A stretch of 64,000 nt of DNA. Source: an uncultured Bacteroidales bacterium (GTDB taxonomy: Bacteria; Bacteroidota; Bacteroidia; Bacteroidales; UBA932). Below, one piece after another: positions 41,844-50,868 of the stretch (positions within the stretch are counted from its first letter, which is position 1; every line of letters begins with the position of its first letter). The stretch lies in contig CAKULN010000002.1 in assembly GCA_934667175.1 (NCBI GenBank), forward strand, positions 62,001-126,000. The letters run 5' to 3'. The position numbers and the translations under genes are program-made. Below the pieces are notes generated by a model. That model did not search any database, was not told where the DNA came from, and saw only the letters and a list, made by a program, of their open reading frames with translations.

Positions 41844-43181
41844 ATGGAACGGATATTCAAGAGAAAGATCTACGACAAACTTCGGTCTTGGAAAGAGCGC
41901 GAGGACGGTAGGTCCGCACTGCTGCTCCAGGGGGCGAGACGAATCGGGAAATCGACGATAGTCGAAGAGTTCGCGAAAAATGAGTACGAGACCTACATCC
42001 TCATCGATTTCACCACTTGCTCCCGTGAAGTAAGGAACCTATTCAGTGACATCTCCGATCTTAACTACATATTCCTCAGATTGCAGCTTATCTATGGGGT
42101 CAATCTTGTCGAGAGGAAATCCCTGATTATCTTTGACGAGGTGCAGTTTCAGCCTCTTGCCCGTCAGGCGATAAAGTCACTTGTCAAGGATCGTAGGTAC
42201 GACTACATAGAGACAGGATCTTTGATATCCATCCGTAAGAATGTTGAGGGAATATTGATTCCCAGTGAGGAGAAGCCGGTTAATATGTATCCTATGGACT
42301 ATGAGGAATTCAGATGGGCGCTCGGAGACACAGCGACAATTCCTCTGCTCCGGTCGGTTTGGGAGAAGCCGCAGCCATTAAGGGAGGCTCATCGCAAACT
42401 TATGAGGGATTTCAGACTTTATATGCTTGTGGGAGGTATGCCACAGGCAGTAAATGAATATCTTGACACCAACAACCTTGCGTCTGTGGATGAGGTGAAG
42501 AGGACGATTCTTGACTTGTACGACGCTGATTTCATGAAGATTGACCCATCAGGCAGGGCATCTAAGATTTTCTCGGCGATACCATCCCAGCTCTACGGCA
42601 ACCGATCTCGCTATCAGCTTTCAAGCGTCATCCCGAATGCGGATAACTCTGGTTATATCGAACTGATTTCCGAGATTGAGAAAACGATGACCGTCAACAT
42701 TGCGCATCATTGCGACGATCCCAACATCGGTCTCGGGAGCACCGAGAACCTGACGCAGTATAAGATCTACGCCGGGGACACGGGGCTGTTCACGACACTT
42801 GCCTTCAAGGATAAGTCATTCACGGAGAATGTGATTTACGAAAAACTTCTGAGCGATTCGCTTCCGGCTAACCTTGGTTATTTGTACGAGAATATTGTCG
42901 CTCAGACACTTGCGGCATCCGGTTACAAACTGTTTTACCACACTTGGCCTACGGACAGCGGAAAACATTCTTATGAGATTGACTTCCTGCTGTCAAAGGG
43001 CTCCAAGATAGTTCCCATAGAGGTTAAGTCATCTTCCTATAAGACGCACGTATCACTGGATGCCTTTTGCGAGAAGTTCTCTTCGAGATTGTCGAATGAC
43101 AGATACCTCATTTACACCAAGGATTATGCGAAAGCGGGAGGTGTCACATATCTTCCCGCTTATCTTACATTCCTGCTGTAG
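41844..43181 (+). CDS. AAA ATPase with DUF4143 C-terminal domain
   Basis: This 445-residue protein has Walker A ALLLQGARRIGKSTI (about 25-39), Walker B KSLIIFDEVQF (about 91-101), the sensor region YDYIETGSLIS and then MYPMDYEEFRWAL, typical of the COG1373 group. The C-terminal half ends with the restriction-endonuclease-like motif EIDFLLSKGSKIVPIEVKSSS (D...ExK). The longest frame starts at 41772, but the ATG at 41844 matches family N-termini (MERIFKRKIYDKL) and follows a promoter-like sequence. Members are widespread solitary accessory genes of unknown function. It is a different family from the ATPase at the left window edge. Confidence 0.85.
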   Translation: MERIFKRKIYDKLRSWKEREDGRSALLLQGARRIGKSTIVEEFAKNEYETYILIDFTTCSREVRNLFSDISDLNYIFLRLQLIYGVNLVERKSLIIFDEVQFQPLARQAIKSLVKDRRYDYIETGSLISIRKNVEGILIPSEEKPVNMYPMDYEEFRWALGDTATIPLLRSVWEKPQPLREAHRKLMRDFRLYMLVGGMPQAVNEYLDTNNLASVDEVKRTILDLYDADFMKIDPSGRASKIFSAIPSQLYGNRSRYQLSSVIPNADNSGYIELISEIEKTMTVNIAHHCDDPNIGLGSTENLTQYKIYAGDTGLFTTLAFKDKSFTENVIYEKLLSDSLPANLGYLYENIVAQTLAASGYKLFYHTWPTDSGKHSYEIDFLLSKGSKIVPIEVKSSSYKTHVSLDAFCEKFSSRLSNDRYLIYTKDYAKAGGVTYLPAYLTFLL

Positions 43182-43197
43182 GCATCCAGTACAATTT

Positions 43198-43229
43198 TTT
43201 GCCGCATTGGAAAAATTGGATTAATTTTG
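43198..43229 (+). promoter_or_regulatory. Promoter of guaA
   Basis: TTTG (43198-43201), 20 bases, then TAATTTTG (43222-43229), a full match to the Bacteroidota consensus. The leader to the guaA ATG would be about 18 bases. No purine-riboswitch-like structure fits in this short leader. Confidence 0.6.
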
Positions 43230-43254
43230 AAGTCTTAATATTCCCCGTCCGTCT

Positions 43255-44838
43255 ATGACAGAAAAAATCATCATTCTGGATTTCGGTTCGCAGGTGACGC
43301 AGCTCATCGGGCGCAGGCTTCGCGAACTGAACGTTTATTGCGAAATCTATCCGTTCAACAAAGTGCCGACGCTGGACGAGACCGTCAAAGGAGTCATCCT
43401 CTCCGGAAGCCCTTGCTCGGTGCGCGACAAGAACGCCCCGCAGATTGACTTGAGCGGCATCAAAGGCAGGTACCCTCTTCTGGGAATATGCTATGGCGCG
43501 CAGTATCTTGCCCACAAGTTCGGAGGCGAGGTGCTTGGCTCGCTGGCTCGTGAATATGGCCGCGCGATGATGGATGTCGTTGATCCTGAGTCTCCTCTGC
43601 TTAAAGGGGTTTCGGCTCGTTCGCAGGTTTGGATGTCTCATGGGGACACGATAGCCCGTCTGCCTGAGGGAGCCGAGGTGATCGCCTCGACCGAGAGCGT
43701 AGCCAACGCAGCCTTCCACTTCAAGGGTGAGCAGACATACGCCGTGCAGTTCCATCCGGAGGTGTTCCACACGACGGAAGGCACGAAGATCCTCGGCAAT
43801 TTCGCTTTAGGAATATGTGGCTGCAAGGGGGACTGGACTCCGGACTCGTTCATCGAGACGACGGTCGCCAGCCTCAGGGAGCAGATAGGTGATGAGAAGG
43901 TTATCCTAGGACTCAGCGGCGGAGTCGATTCGACTGTCGCCGGAGTGCTGCTGAACAAAGCCATCGGCCACAACCTCACCTGCATATTCGTGAATAACGG
44001 ATTGCTGAGAAAGAATGAATATGAGGATGTTCTTGCCTCGTACAAGGACATGGATCTCAATGTCATAGGTGCTGACGCGTCCAAGGAGTTCCTTGACGCT
44101 CTTGCCGGGGTGACGGAGCCTGAGGCCAAGAGAAAGATCATCGGAAGGCTCTTTGTAGAGACCTTCGACAAATATGCCCGCACCATTGAGAACGCCCGTT
44201 GGCTTGCCCAGGGAACAATCTATCCTGATGTGATCGAATCCGCCGGCATCGAGGGCATCGCCTCGAAGATCAAGTCCCACCACAATGTCGGCGGTCTTCC
44301 TGAGAAGATGAACCTGAAGGTTGTGGAGCCGCTTCGTGCCTTGTTCAAGGATGAGGTCCGCAGGGTTGGCCGCGCACTCGGCATCAAGGAGGAACTGATC
44401 GGAAGGCATCCTTTCCCTGGGCCGTCACTCGCCATACGCATCATCGGTGACATCACTCAGGAGAAGCTGGATGTCCTCCGCGATGCCGATGACATATTCA
44501 TAAAAGGTCTTCGGGAATATGATTGCTCCGCCCTTCATCTTCCGTCCGCTTCTGATCCTCGCATCGAGGCTGCGAACCTTTATGACGCGATTTGGCAGGC
44601 AGGAGTTATCCTGTTGCCTATCAAGAGTGTAGGTGTGATGGGGGATGAGCGCACCTATGAGAATCCGGTCGCACTTCGCGCCGTGGTTTCCACCGACGCC
44701 ATGACCGCCGACTGGTTCCATTTTCCGTATGACTTCCTCGCCCAGGTCAGCAATGACATCATCAACAAGGTCAAGGGGGTCAACCGCGTAGTCTATGACA
44801 TCTCGTCCAAACCGCCCGCAACTATTGAGTGGGAGTAG
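43255..44838 (+). CDS. guaA: GMP synthase (glutamine-hydrolysing)
   Basis: This 527-residue cytoplasmic enzyme converts XMP, ATP and glutamine to GMP, the last step of guanine nucleotide synthesis. The N-terminal class I glutamine amidotransferase domain shows [17 protein letters not shown] and the nucleophile C79 in [17 protein letters not shown]. The ATP pyrophosphatase domain has the PP-loop [12 protein letters not shown] about residue 222. The C-terminal dimerisation domain holds [15 protein letters not shown] and [16 protein letters not shown] at the end. Length and motifs are standard and no defect is seen. It is a single-gene unit with its own promoter. Confidence 0.97.
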   Translation: MTEKIIILDFGSQVTQLIGRRLRELNVYCEIYPFNKVPTLDETVKGVILSGSPCSVRDKNAPQIDLSGIKGRYPLLGICYGAQYLAHKFGGEVLGSLAREYGRAMMDVVDPESPLLKGVSARSQVWMSHGDTIARLPEGAEVIASTESVANAAFHFKGEQTYAVQFHPEVFHTTEGTKILGNFALGICGCKGDWTPDSFIETTVASLREQIGDEKVILGLSGGVDSTVAGVLLNKAIGHNLTCIFVNNGLLRKNEYEDVLASYKDMDLNVIGADASKEFLDALAGVTEPEAKRKIIGRLFVETFDKYARTIENARWLAQGTIYPDVIESAGIEGIASKIKSHHNVGGLPEKMNLKVVEPLRALFKDEVRRVGRALGIKEELIGRHPFPGPSLAIRIIGDITQEKLDVLRDADDIFIKGLREYDCSALHLPSASDPRIEAANLYDAIWQAGVILLPIKSVGVMGDERTYENPVALRAVVSTDAMTADWFHFPYDFLAQVSNDIINKVKGVNRVVYDISSKPPATIEWE

Positions 44839-44857
44839 AATTTTTTTGTTTGGACCA

Positions 44858-44993
44858 CTGAATGAGATTTCCCCTTGGGGCATCTACGCTTCGCGCCCTA
44901 TCCGGGTGAAGGATGCCACAAGGGGAAATCTCATTCAGCGACTTCGTGCCCTATCCGGGTAAAGTGTACCTCTAAGGGAATTCTCATTCAGCG
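44858..44993. repeat. 27-bp inverted repeat plus 53-bp direct repeat at a convergent gene end
   Basis: Bases 44858-44884 pair with 44912-44938 (27 bp, one mismatch). The segment 44888-44940 is repeated, more diverged, at 44941-44993; both share CCCTATCCGGGT and TCTCATTCAGCG. The second copy supplies the last codons and stop of hipA. Together these probably stop transcription from guaA (plus) and hipA (minus); a T-run precedes the left arm at 44841-44847. Confidence 0.75.
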
Positions 44994-46492
44994 GTGGGTT
45001 TAAAGAAATAAGTATTACACAGTTCCATCAACTGCTCTTGGGAGAGATTTGCGATGCCTGTGGACTGAATCATGGAGTATTCGGGTTTGTTTTTGCCTAT
45101 TACAAACTTGCGTTCTTTACCGTTGATGTTGGCCAGTAGATGGTAGTTCCCTTTATATGTCTGCTCGACGCGCACGTTTGTGTAATGTTGACCATAGATG
45201 TCAAAGGATAATGAGGCTTTTTTGCGATCCGTGAAGCCCCAGTTTTCAAGATGCCCGTTGAGTGTGGTTTCCACGGCGCTTATCCATTGTTCTTTCACAT
45301 TGTGCCTTTCTGCAAAGCTTCTGAATTGTGCCACTGCCTCCGCGACCTGCCGGATGATTGATTCCGATCTTCGGATGCCATTATCCTTGGCCATGGAGAG
45401 CGCGTCGTCTTTAGTGTGCCCGTACAACTTGCCTCGCATTGTCAGACAGTGTGTCATCTCCGGGAGATAACCTCCGATGTTAAAGATGTATGTCAAGTCG
45501 TAGGCTGGAGCAAGGCGCCACTTACCTTCCCTGTCCATCAGGAAAGAAAAGTTCTTGTTGTGGTCATCGGTGTTGTTAGCGAGTATGTTGAACACCATGC
45601 GCCGGAACACTTCTTCCTGGGTCAATTCCGGAAGACGCATCTTCCTGCAAACCGCCAGAAGTTTCTCGTAGCTGTCGGCTTCCGGGAAGAGGGCGGCGAG
45701 AGTTTGAGTGTGTAACTTGTGTTCGCCCTCGCGGTCAAAGCGTTGTGTAACGAAGTGGCGCTTTCCATCTACTTCTATCAACCGGCAGGGTGTCATTTCG
45801 ATGCCAGCGGCTGTTGCCATTTCATAGTAAGCCATCTCAAGTTCGGCAGAGGATCGCTCAGGATCTCCGAACTTTAGAATGCAGTATTCGAAACCATTGT
45901 GTCCGGCAATTTGTCCGCTTCGCACTTCACCCGTCATCGGGTTTACGGCAATGATTGCCTTTGGCTGGCGACCTCCAGCGGAAGTGCCGACGGCAATCAG
46001 CGACTGCATCGTAAGTGTTTCCTCAGGCTTTATTTGGACGTTTTCCCGTTCCATGAATATGCGTCCGGCCAATTCTGCGAGGGCCTGAATGTTGATGCTT
46101 TCAGAACCGCTTATTCCTGATGTCTCTGGTTCAAACTCTAAGGCTCCCATTCCTCGCTTTCCGATGAATGTCAAAATGTCTAGAGGCGTTATCTCCTGAT
46201 TTCGTATGTTATTCTCGATTCTCCAACATTCGAAGACCTGATTCCCCCAGGCGTCTGGAAGTGAGTCGGCAAGAAACGGTGGCAGTTTGCGGTAAATCTT
46301 CGATTCCCTATCTCCCATGATAGGCCTGCGGCTTGCCGGTGCATTGATCGATGCTATGAGTGGAAATGCATCGATATTTCCTTGCAGAAAGCCTCTGTTG
46401 TACTCAAAATAACTGATCCCACGTCTGTCATCCCACGACAGGCGTCCGATTTCTTGTTCCCATAAGAGAATTCTCAGTGACCTTGTAATCAT
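44984..46492 (-). CDS. hipA: HipA family serine/threonine kinase toxin
   Basis: This 502-residue protein is a HipA-type toxin kinase. HipA_N covers about residues 1-115 (RGMGALEFEPE at its end). In HipA_C the phosphate loop S171 lies in GTSAGGRQPKA, the catalytic loop in NNTDDHNKNFSF (306-317, general base D309/D310) and the metal-binding aspartate in APAYDLTY (Y331-D332). A C-terminal extension of about 90 residues (from about 410) is not part of E. coli HipA (about 440 residues in total); it is rich in charged beta-strand-like sequence. HipA kinases phosphorylate translation factors such as GltX and cause persistence. The ATG overlaps the hipB stop by 4 bp. Confidence 0.88.
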   Translation of the reverse strand: MITRSLRILLWEQEIGRLSWDDRRGISYFEYNRGFLQGNIDAFPLIASINAPASRRPIMGDRESKIYRKLPPFLADSLPDAWGNQVFECWRIENNIRNQEITPLDILTFIGKRGMGALEFEPETSGISGSESINIQALAELAGRIFMERENVQIKPEETLTMQSLIAVGTSAGGRQPKAIIAVNPMTGEVRSGQIAGHNGFEYCILKFGDPERSSAELEMAYYEMATAAGIEMTPCRLIEVDGKRHFVTQRFDREGEHKLHTQTLAALFPEADSYEKLLAVCRKMRLPELTQEEVFRRMVFNILANNTDDHNKNFSFLMDREGKWRLAPAYDLTYIFNIGGYLPEMTHCLTMRGKLYGHTKDDALSMAKDNGIRRSESIIRQVAEAVAQFRSFAERHNVKEQWISAVETTLNGHLENWGFTDRKKASLSFDIYGQHYTNVRVEQTYKGNYHLLANINGKERKFVIGKNKPEYSMIQSTGIANLSQEQLMELCNTYFFKPTAE

Positions 46493-46797
46493 CTCTGTCG
46501 GTGCCTTATTCGTTGAACCTTTTTCCCCTCGTTGACGAGGTATGCCGATTCTGGCAACTCTGGTAGGATGTCCTCCAGCTGTTCAGCGCAGCCAATCGCC
46601 TTCATCAGCAGGAGAAATGTTCCGAGCGACATATTTCCTGCTTTGCCGGTCTCGAACTTATGGATGGTGTTGATGGTTATGCCGGACTGCTCGGCCACAT
46701 CTTTCTGGGTCATTTCAGATCTTAGCCGATAGTCCTTGAACCGTCGTCCAAGCATCGCGATCAATTCCGGGATGGAATATTCGTAATAATCAATCAT
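46489..46797 (-). CDS. hipB: HipB-type XRE antitoxin
   Basis: This 102-residue protein has a Cro/C1 helix-turn-helix (LRSEMTQKDVAEQSGITINT, then IHKFETGKAG), followed by a short helix (FLLLMKAIGCAEQLEDILP) and a basic tail. It is encoded just before hipA with a 4-bp overlap, the standard hipBA order. A strong 18-bp inverted repeat upstream (46813-46869) is its probable operator. HipB binds HipA and represses the operon. Confidence 0.9.
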   Translation of the reverse strand: MIDYYEYSIPELIAMLGRRFKDYRLRSEMTQKDVAEQSGITINTIHKFETGKAGNMSLGTFLLLMKAIGCAEQLEDILPELPESAYLVNEGKKVQRIRHRQR

Positions 46798-46812
46798 AAT
46801 CTTTTTTTTATA

Positions 46813-46869
46813 TTATCGCAAACGATGAATTAATTGTATTTTTAATAGTTTATTCATCTTTTGCGATAA
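46813..46869. promoter_or_regulatory. hipBA operator: 18-bp inverted repeat
   Basis: Bases 46813-46830 and 46852-46869 are inverted copies with 17 of 18 positions equal and a 21-base AT-rich spacer. Each half holds TTATCGCAAA and GATGAAT. The outer arm starts next to the predicted transcription start, so bound HipB would block RNA polymerase. The core TTATCGC resembles the TATCC half-site known for E. coli HipB. Confidence 0.65.
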
Positions 46870-46877
46870 GTTATCTA

Positions 46878-46908
46878 CAAAGATATATGATTTTTCAATA
46901 TAAAGAAA
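46878..46908 (-). promoter_or_regulatory. hipBA promoter
   Basis: On the minus strand, TTTC (46908-46905) is followed after 19 bases by TATCTTTG (46885-46878), a full TAnnTTTG match. The predicted start near 46871 borders the operator. The leader to hipB would be about 74 bases. Confidence 0.6.
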
Positions 46909-46951
46909 ATTGGACCGAAATTTCTTACATGTCATTCGGACCACCCCTCTC

Positions 46952-47071
46952 GGTCACTGAGCCTGTCGAAGTGACCGAGCCTGTCGAAGTGCCCTATCCT
47001 ATGGTTCGACAAGCTCACCAACCATCGAAGTAACCAGAACCGCTTCGGTCACTGAGCTTGCCGAAGTGACC
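46952..47071. repeat. REP-like cluster between hipB and the SGNH gene
   Basis: Units at 46952-46976 and 47047-47071 are hairpins with arms GGTCACT/AGTGACC. A half unit follows at 46976-46994, and an inverted, changed unit lies at 47003-47023 (GGTTCGACAAGCTCACCAACC-type, arms GGTT/AACC). A degenerate GGTCCTATCGAAGTGGCC ends the cluster at 47089, next to the SGNH stop codon. Confidence 0.9.
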
Positions 47072-47100
47072 GGTCCTATCGAAGTGGCCTCCAGTTCAAC

Positions 47101-48018
47101 TTATTCAGCCCTGAACCCCGGGGCCAGGCATCTGAGCCATGCGATGAGGGCTTGCCCGAGCCTCTCATGTCCCTCGTCAGTCGGATGGAGCCTGTCCGCG
47201 TCCCGTGGAAAATATTCCTTCTGCGAACGGTTGAGCGGGAATATTCCTGAAATTGCGTTGAGGTCGATCACCGGGACGGCCCAGACGTTTCCCGCTTCCT
47301 TGACGGCATTGATGTAGGCGTCAACATATTCCCCACACCTGTTGGTGTAGTTCTCGTCCGGCTGGATGTTGGTCTCGCCGAACTTCGCATAGCCTCGGTG
47401 CAGCGGAGTCATCAGGATGATCTGCTGATGAGGGTACATGTTCTTGAGCGAGTCGAGCGCCATGTTGATCCGCCCCTTGAATGTACTTTGATCGAGGTTG
47501 AGGGTCCTGTGTCTTCTCGTCTGCATCGACTTAGGCTCGCCATTCGCAGCCTCCACTTGGACATATTCCTCGGTGAACCATTCCCCGATCGGCACTCCGG
47601 AGTTGAAGTCGTTTGTTCCCATCAGGATGAGTATCGCGTCGATGTCGTCTCCATACTCGCTTTTCAGCCTGTTCGCCTGTGGAAGAACCTCATTCCATTG
47701 CTGTCCGTTTTGAGCCACGACGCAAGGAACAATCCCGATCTCCCGTGCCATGTACCAGTAGTATTTCTCCGGCCCGTTCGCCACCTGCGGATCCGAGATC
47801 GAGTCTCCGATGATCCCGACCCTCGCCCCGTACCACGGATGGGTTGTGTCCACAGCCTGTCCATCTGTCTGGCGCTTGCCTTTTTCTGCAGCGGTGCGTT
47901 CATCCCTTTCGGTCGCTGAGCCTGCCGAAGCGTCCGTTCCCGACATTCCATATGTGTGTACTCCGTTCACCAAAAGCGTTGCCATCAAGGCCGCTCCGAA
48001 TCTTAATGCTAATCTCAT
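47101..48018 (-). CDS. Exported SGNH/GDSL-family hydrolase
   Basis: This 305-residue protein has a signal peptide (MRLALRFGAALMATLLVNG) and the SGNH blocks: GIIGDSISDP with nucleophile S73, VVAQNGQQW (block II Gly), LILMGTNDFNSG (block III Asn) and DADRLHPTDEGHERLG with the Asp-x-x-His-type end. Such enzymes are esterases, often removing acetyl groups from glycans or lipids. A REP-like unit (47911-47935) contributes residues DASAGSATE right behind the signal peptide. The gene stands alone between hipBA and the hut operon; no promoter of the usual form was found. Confidence 0.85.
   Translation of the reverse strand: MRLALRFGAALMATLLVNGVHTYGMSGTDASAGSATERDERTAAEKGKRQTDGQAVDTTHPWYGARVGIIGDSISDPQVANGPEKYYWYMAREIGIVPCVVAQNGQQWNEVLPQANRLKSEYGDDIDAILILMGTNDFNSGVPIGEWFTEEYVQVEAANGEPKSMQTRRHRTLNLDQSTFKGRINMALDSLKNMYPHQQIILMTPLHRGYAKFGETNIQPDENYTNRCGEYVDAYINAVKEAGNVWAVPVIDLNAISGIFPLNRSQKEYFPRDADRLHPTDEGHERLGQALIAWLRCLAPGFRAE
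47911..47935. repeat. REP-like unit inside the SGNH gene
   Basis: One unit with core GAGCCTGCCGA and arms GGTCGCT/AGCGTCC. On the coding strand it is read as ASAGSAT, a third reading frame relative to the units in the GH2 and GH20 genes. It falls in the linker between signal peptide and catalytic domain. Confidence 0.85.
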
Positions 48019-48062
48019 AATAGCGTGATATGAAAGAAATTGATTTTCAGTTTGTTATGTAT

Positions 48063-48092
48063 TTGTCTTTGGCCGTAATCAACTAAAGACAA
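48063..48092 (-). terminator. Weak hairpin after hutI
   Basis: TTGTCTTT (48063-48070) pairs with AAAGACAA (48085-48092) in the gap between the hutI stop and the SGNH start. No T-tract follows on the minus strand. Terminator role is possible only. Confidence 0.3.
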
Positions 48093-48130
48093 GTAGGTAT
48101 TTAGTTATTATTGAATATGTTACTCATCAC

Positions 48131-49390
48131 TTATTGAGAATCAATCAGTGACGTGTTTGCCTTGCGTCCCCGGAGGAGTACCTTGCTGATGAACGGGGTC
48201 TGGTGGCAGTACGGGATGAAGGCGAGGGACGGGACGGGCTTCGTAACGATCAGGTTTGCGAGTTTGCCGACGGTGACCGAGCCCAAGTCCTCCGCGACAC
48301 CCATCGCGTAGGCGGAGTTCAGGGTGCAGGCGTTGAAGGACTGGGCCGGGGTCAGGCGCATTCTTATGCACCCTAAGGCCATCACGAAACGCATGTCACC
48401 GGAAGGGGAGGAGCCGGGGTTGTAGTCCGAGGCCAGAGCTATGCCGAGACCCGCGCTGACATATTCCCTGGCCCTGCCGTAGGGGATACCGAGGAAGAAA
48501 GACGATCCGGGAAGCATCGTTGGCATTGTGCGTGAGTCTCTTAGCGCTTCGATCTCCGCATCTGTGGTGCGCTCAAGGTGATCGACCGAAAGGGCATTGT
48601 GCTTCACGGCCACCTGCACGCCGCCCGAACAGGCCAGCTCGTTGGCGTGGATTTTCGGGATGAGACCGTAACGCTCACCGACTGAAAGGATGCGGTCCGT
48701 CTCGGAAACGGTGAAGAAACCCTCATCGCAGAACACGTCGACATATTCGGCAAGCCCTTCGGCGGCGACTGCGGGGATCATCTCCTCGCAGACGAGGTTG
48801 ACATATTCATTCTGTCTGCCTCTGAAGGCTCTGCCGACGGCGTGGGCACCGAGGAATGCCGCCTTGATGGTTGCCGGGGACTCGTTCTTGACGCGGCGGA
48901 TCACCCGGAGCATCTTCAGCTCGTCCTCTGTCGTGAGACCGTAGCCGCTCTTGATTTCAATCGCGCCGCTCCCTTTGGCGATCATCTCCCGGACGCGGGT
49001 CATTGTCTGTGAATATAATTCCTCCTCGCTCGTGCGGTGGAGCAGGTCAGCGGAGTTGAGGATTCCGCCTCCGCGGGCGGCTATCTCCTCGTAGCTCAGG
49101 CCGTTGATCTTGTCGATGAACTCCTGCTCACGGGTCCCAGCGTAGCAGATGTGGGTGTGGGAGTCGCAGAAGGTCGGCATCACCATACCGCCTTCAGCGT
49201 CAATAACCTCATCCTGTGGCCCAGCTGCCGGACACTCGGACATATTCCCGAATCCTGAGATCCTTTCGCCCTCGATTGTGAGATAGGCGTCCCTCAACGA
49301 GCCGACCTCGTCCATTTCGGTGCCCCGCTTGCGCAGGACACCTTCGGGAACGATTCCGACCAGTTCGCCTAAGTTGGTGATTATGGTCAT
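48131..49390 (-). CDS. hutI: Imidazolonepropionase
   Basis: This 419-residue metal-dependent amidohydrolase carries out the third step of histidine breakdown, turning imidazolone-5-propionate into formiminoglutamate. Metal ligands H78 and H80 lie in TFCDSHTHICYAG; further ligands sit in AAFLGAHAVG, KIHANELACSGGV and the late SDYNPGSSP. The ATG overlaps the hutH stop by 4 bp. It is the last gene of the operon. Length and motifs are standard. Confidence 0.95.
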   Translation of the reverse strand: MTIITNLGELVGIVPEGVLRKRGTEMDEVGSLRDAYLTIEGERISGFGNMSECPAAGPQDEVIDAEGGMVMPTFCDSHTHICYAGTREQEFIDKINGLSYEEIAARGGGILNSADLLHRTSEEELYSQTMTRVREMIAKGSGAIEIKSGYGLTTEDELKMLRVIRRVKNESPATIKAAFLGAHAVGRAFRGRQNEYVNLVCEEMIPAVAAEGLAEYVDVFCDEGFFTVSETDRILSVGERYGLIPKIHANELACSGGVQVAVKHNALSVDHLERTTDAEIEALRDSRTMPTMLPGSSFFLGIPYGRAREYVSAGLGIALASDYNPGSSPSGDMRFVMALGCIRMRLTPAQSFNACTLNSAYAMGVAEDLGSVTVGKLANLIVTKPVPSLAFIPYCHQTPFISKVLLRGRKANTSLIDSQ

Positions 49391-50868
49391 CTTATGAACT
49401 CGATGGATTTCTGGATGAGCGGGTGCATGTAGACATCATCGCTGATGAACGGCACGGCCTTGCGGTAGTCATTGAATATCCCCTCGATGGTCTCGGAGGA
49501 CTTGTTGCCGGCGAGCTGATGTCTGAAATCGAGCGCCTGCGCTGCGTTGAACAATTCAATGGCAAGCACTTCCTCGCAGTTGTCAACCACACGCACAAGT
49601 TTTGTGGCAGCGTTCGAGCCCATGCTCACGTGATCCTCCTGCCCCTGTGAGGACGGGATCGAATCCACGGACGCAGGCCAGCAGAGCCCCTTGTTCTGGC
49701 TCACGATTGAGGCCGCCGTGTACTGCGGAATCATGAATCCGCTGTTCAGGCCTGGAGTCGCCACCAAGAATTTCGGTAGACCACGCTGACCGGAAATCAA
49801 TCTGTAAATACGTCTCTCTGAAATGTTTGCGAGTTCGGATATCGCGATCGCCAGAGTGTCCATCGGGATTGCGATAGGCTCCCCGTGGAAGTTGCCAGCG
49901 GAGATGATCATGTCCTCGTCCGGGAATACGTTCGGGTTGTCCGTCGCGCTGTTTATCTCGTTCTCGATCACCGACTCCACGTAGCGGATATTGTCCTTGA
50001 CCGCCCCGTGAACCTGCGGAATGCAGCGGAATGAATATGGGTCCTGAACGTGCTCCTTGTGGTTCTTGATCAGCTCACTGCCCTCAAGCAGGGTCATAAA
50101 TCTGGCTGCCGTGTCGATCTGTCCCTTGTGAGGGCGAAGCTGATGAGTCAGCGGCAGGAACGGCTCGATGCGGCCATCGTAAGCCTCCAAAGACATCGCC
50201 CCGATCCTGTCCGCCCATTCAGAAAGCCTGTGGCACTGGATTAGAGACCAGATGGCGTGCGCGCTCATAAACTGCGTTCCGTTCAGAAGCGCAAGACCTT
50301 CCTTGGACTGAAGGCTGATCGGCTTCCAACCCATCTCGTCCCAGACCTCCTTGCTCGGCCTTACCTTGCCCTTGTAGAGAACCTCTCCGAGTCCGATCAG
50401 CGGAAGGCTGAGGTGGGCGAGGGGAGCGAGGTCTCCGGACGCGCCCAGAGATCCCTGCTGGTAGACAACCGGCAGGATGTCGTTGTTGAACATGTCCAGA
50501 AGCCTCTGTACTGTAATTAATTGCGCTCCGGAATGCCCGTATGACAGGGACTGAGCCTTCAGCAAAAGCATCAGCCTCACGATCTGCGGACGTACCGTCT
50601 CTCCGGTTCCGCAGGCGTGGGACATCACCAGATTGTGCTGGAGCTGCGAAAGTTGGTCGGCAGGGATGGTCACGTTGCACAGCGAGCCGAAGCCTGTGGT
50701 AACACCATAGACCGGACGGTCTATGTCCTCCATCTTGCTGTCCAAGTATTTACGGCATTTCTCGATGGCCGCCACGGCCTCAGGGCCGAGCTCGACCCTT
50801 TCGTGGTCCTCAAGTATTGTTTTCAGCCGTGCAAGGCTGAGATGTTCGTGTGAGATGATGTGTGTCAT
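49387..50868 (-). CDS. hutH: Histidine ammonia-lyase
   Basis: This 493-residue enzyme removes ammonia from histidine to give urocanate. The self-made MIO cofactor arises from A143-S144-G145 in QGSLGASGDLAPLAHLSLP. Other conserved parts are YGVTTGFGSLCN near residue 54, GHSGAQL, and PSSQGQEDHVSMGSNAA near 412. The ATG overlaps the hutU stop by 4 bp. It is the pathway entry enzyme, although third in the operon order. Confidence 0.96.
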   Translation of the reverse strand: MTHIISHEHLSLARLKTILEDHERVELGPEAVAAIEKCRKYLDSKMEDIDRPVYGVTTGFGSLCNVTIPADQLSQLQHNLVMSHACGTGETVRPQIVRLMLLLKAQSLSYGHSGAQLITVQRLLDMFNNDILPVVYQQGSLGASGDLAPLAHLSLPLIGLGEVLYKGKVRPSKEVWDEMGWKPISLQSKEGLALLNGTQFMSAHAIWSLIQCHRLSEWADRIGAMSLEAYDGRIEPFLPLTHQLRPHKGQIDTAARFMTLLEGSELIKNHKEHVQDPYSFRCIPQVHGAVKDNIRYVESVIENEINSATDNPNVFPDEDMIISAGNFHGEPIAIPMDTLAIAISELANISERRIYRLISGQRGLPKFLVATPGLNSGFMIPQYTAASIVSQNKGLCWPASVDSIPSSQGQEDHVSMGSNAATKLVRVVDNCEEVLAIELFNAAQALDFRHQLAGNKSSETIEGIFNDYRKAVPFISDDVYMHPLIQKSIEFIR

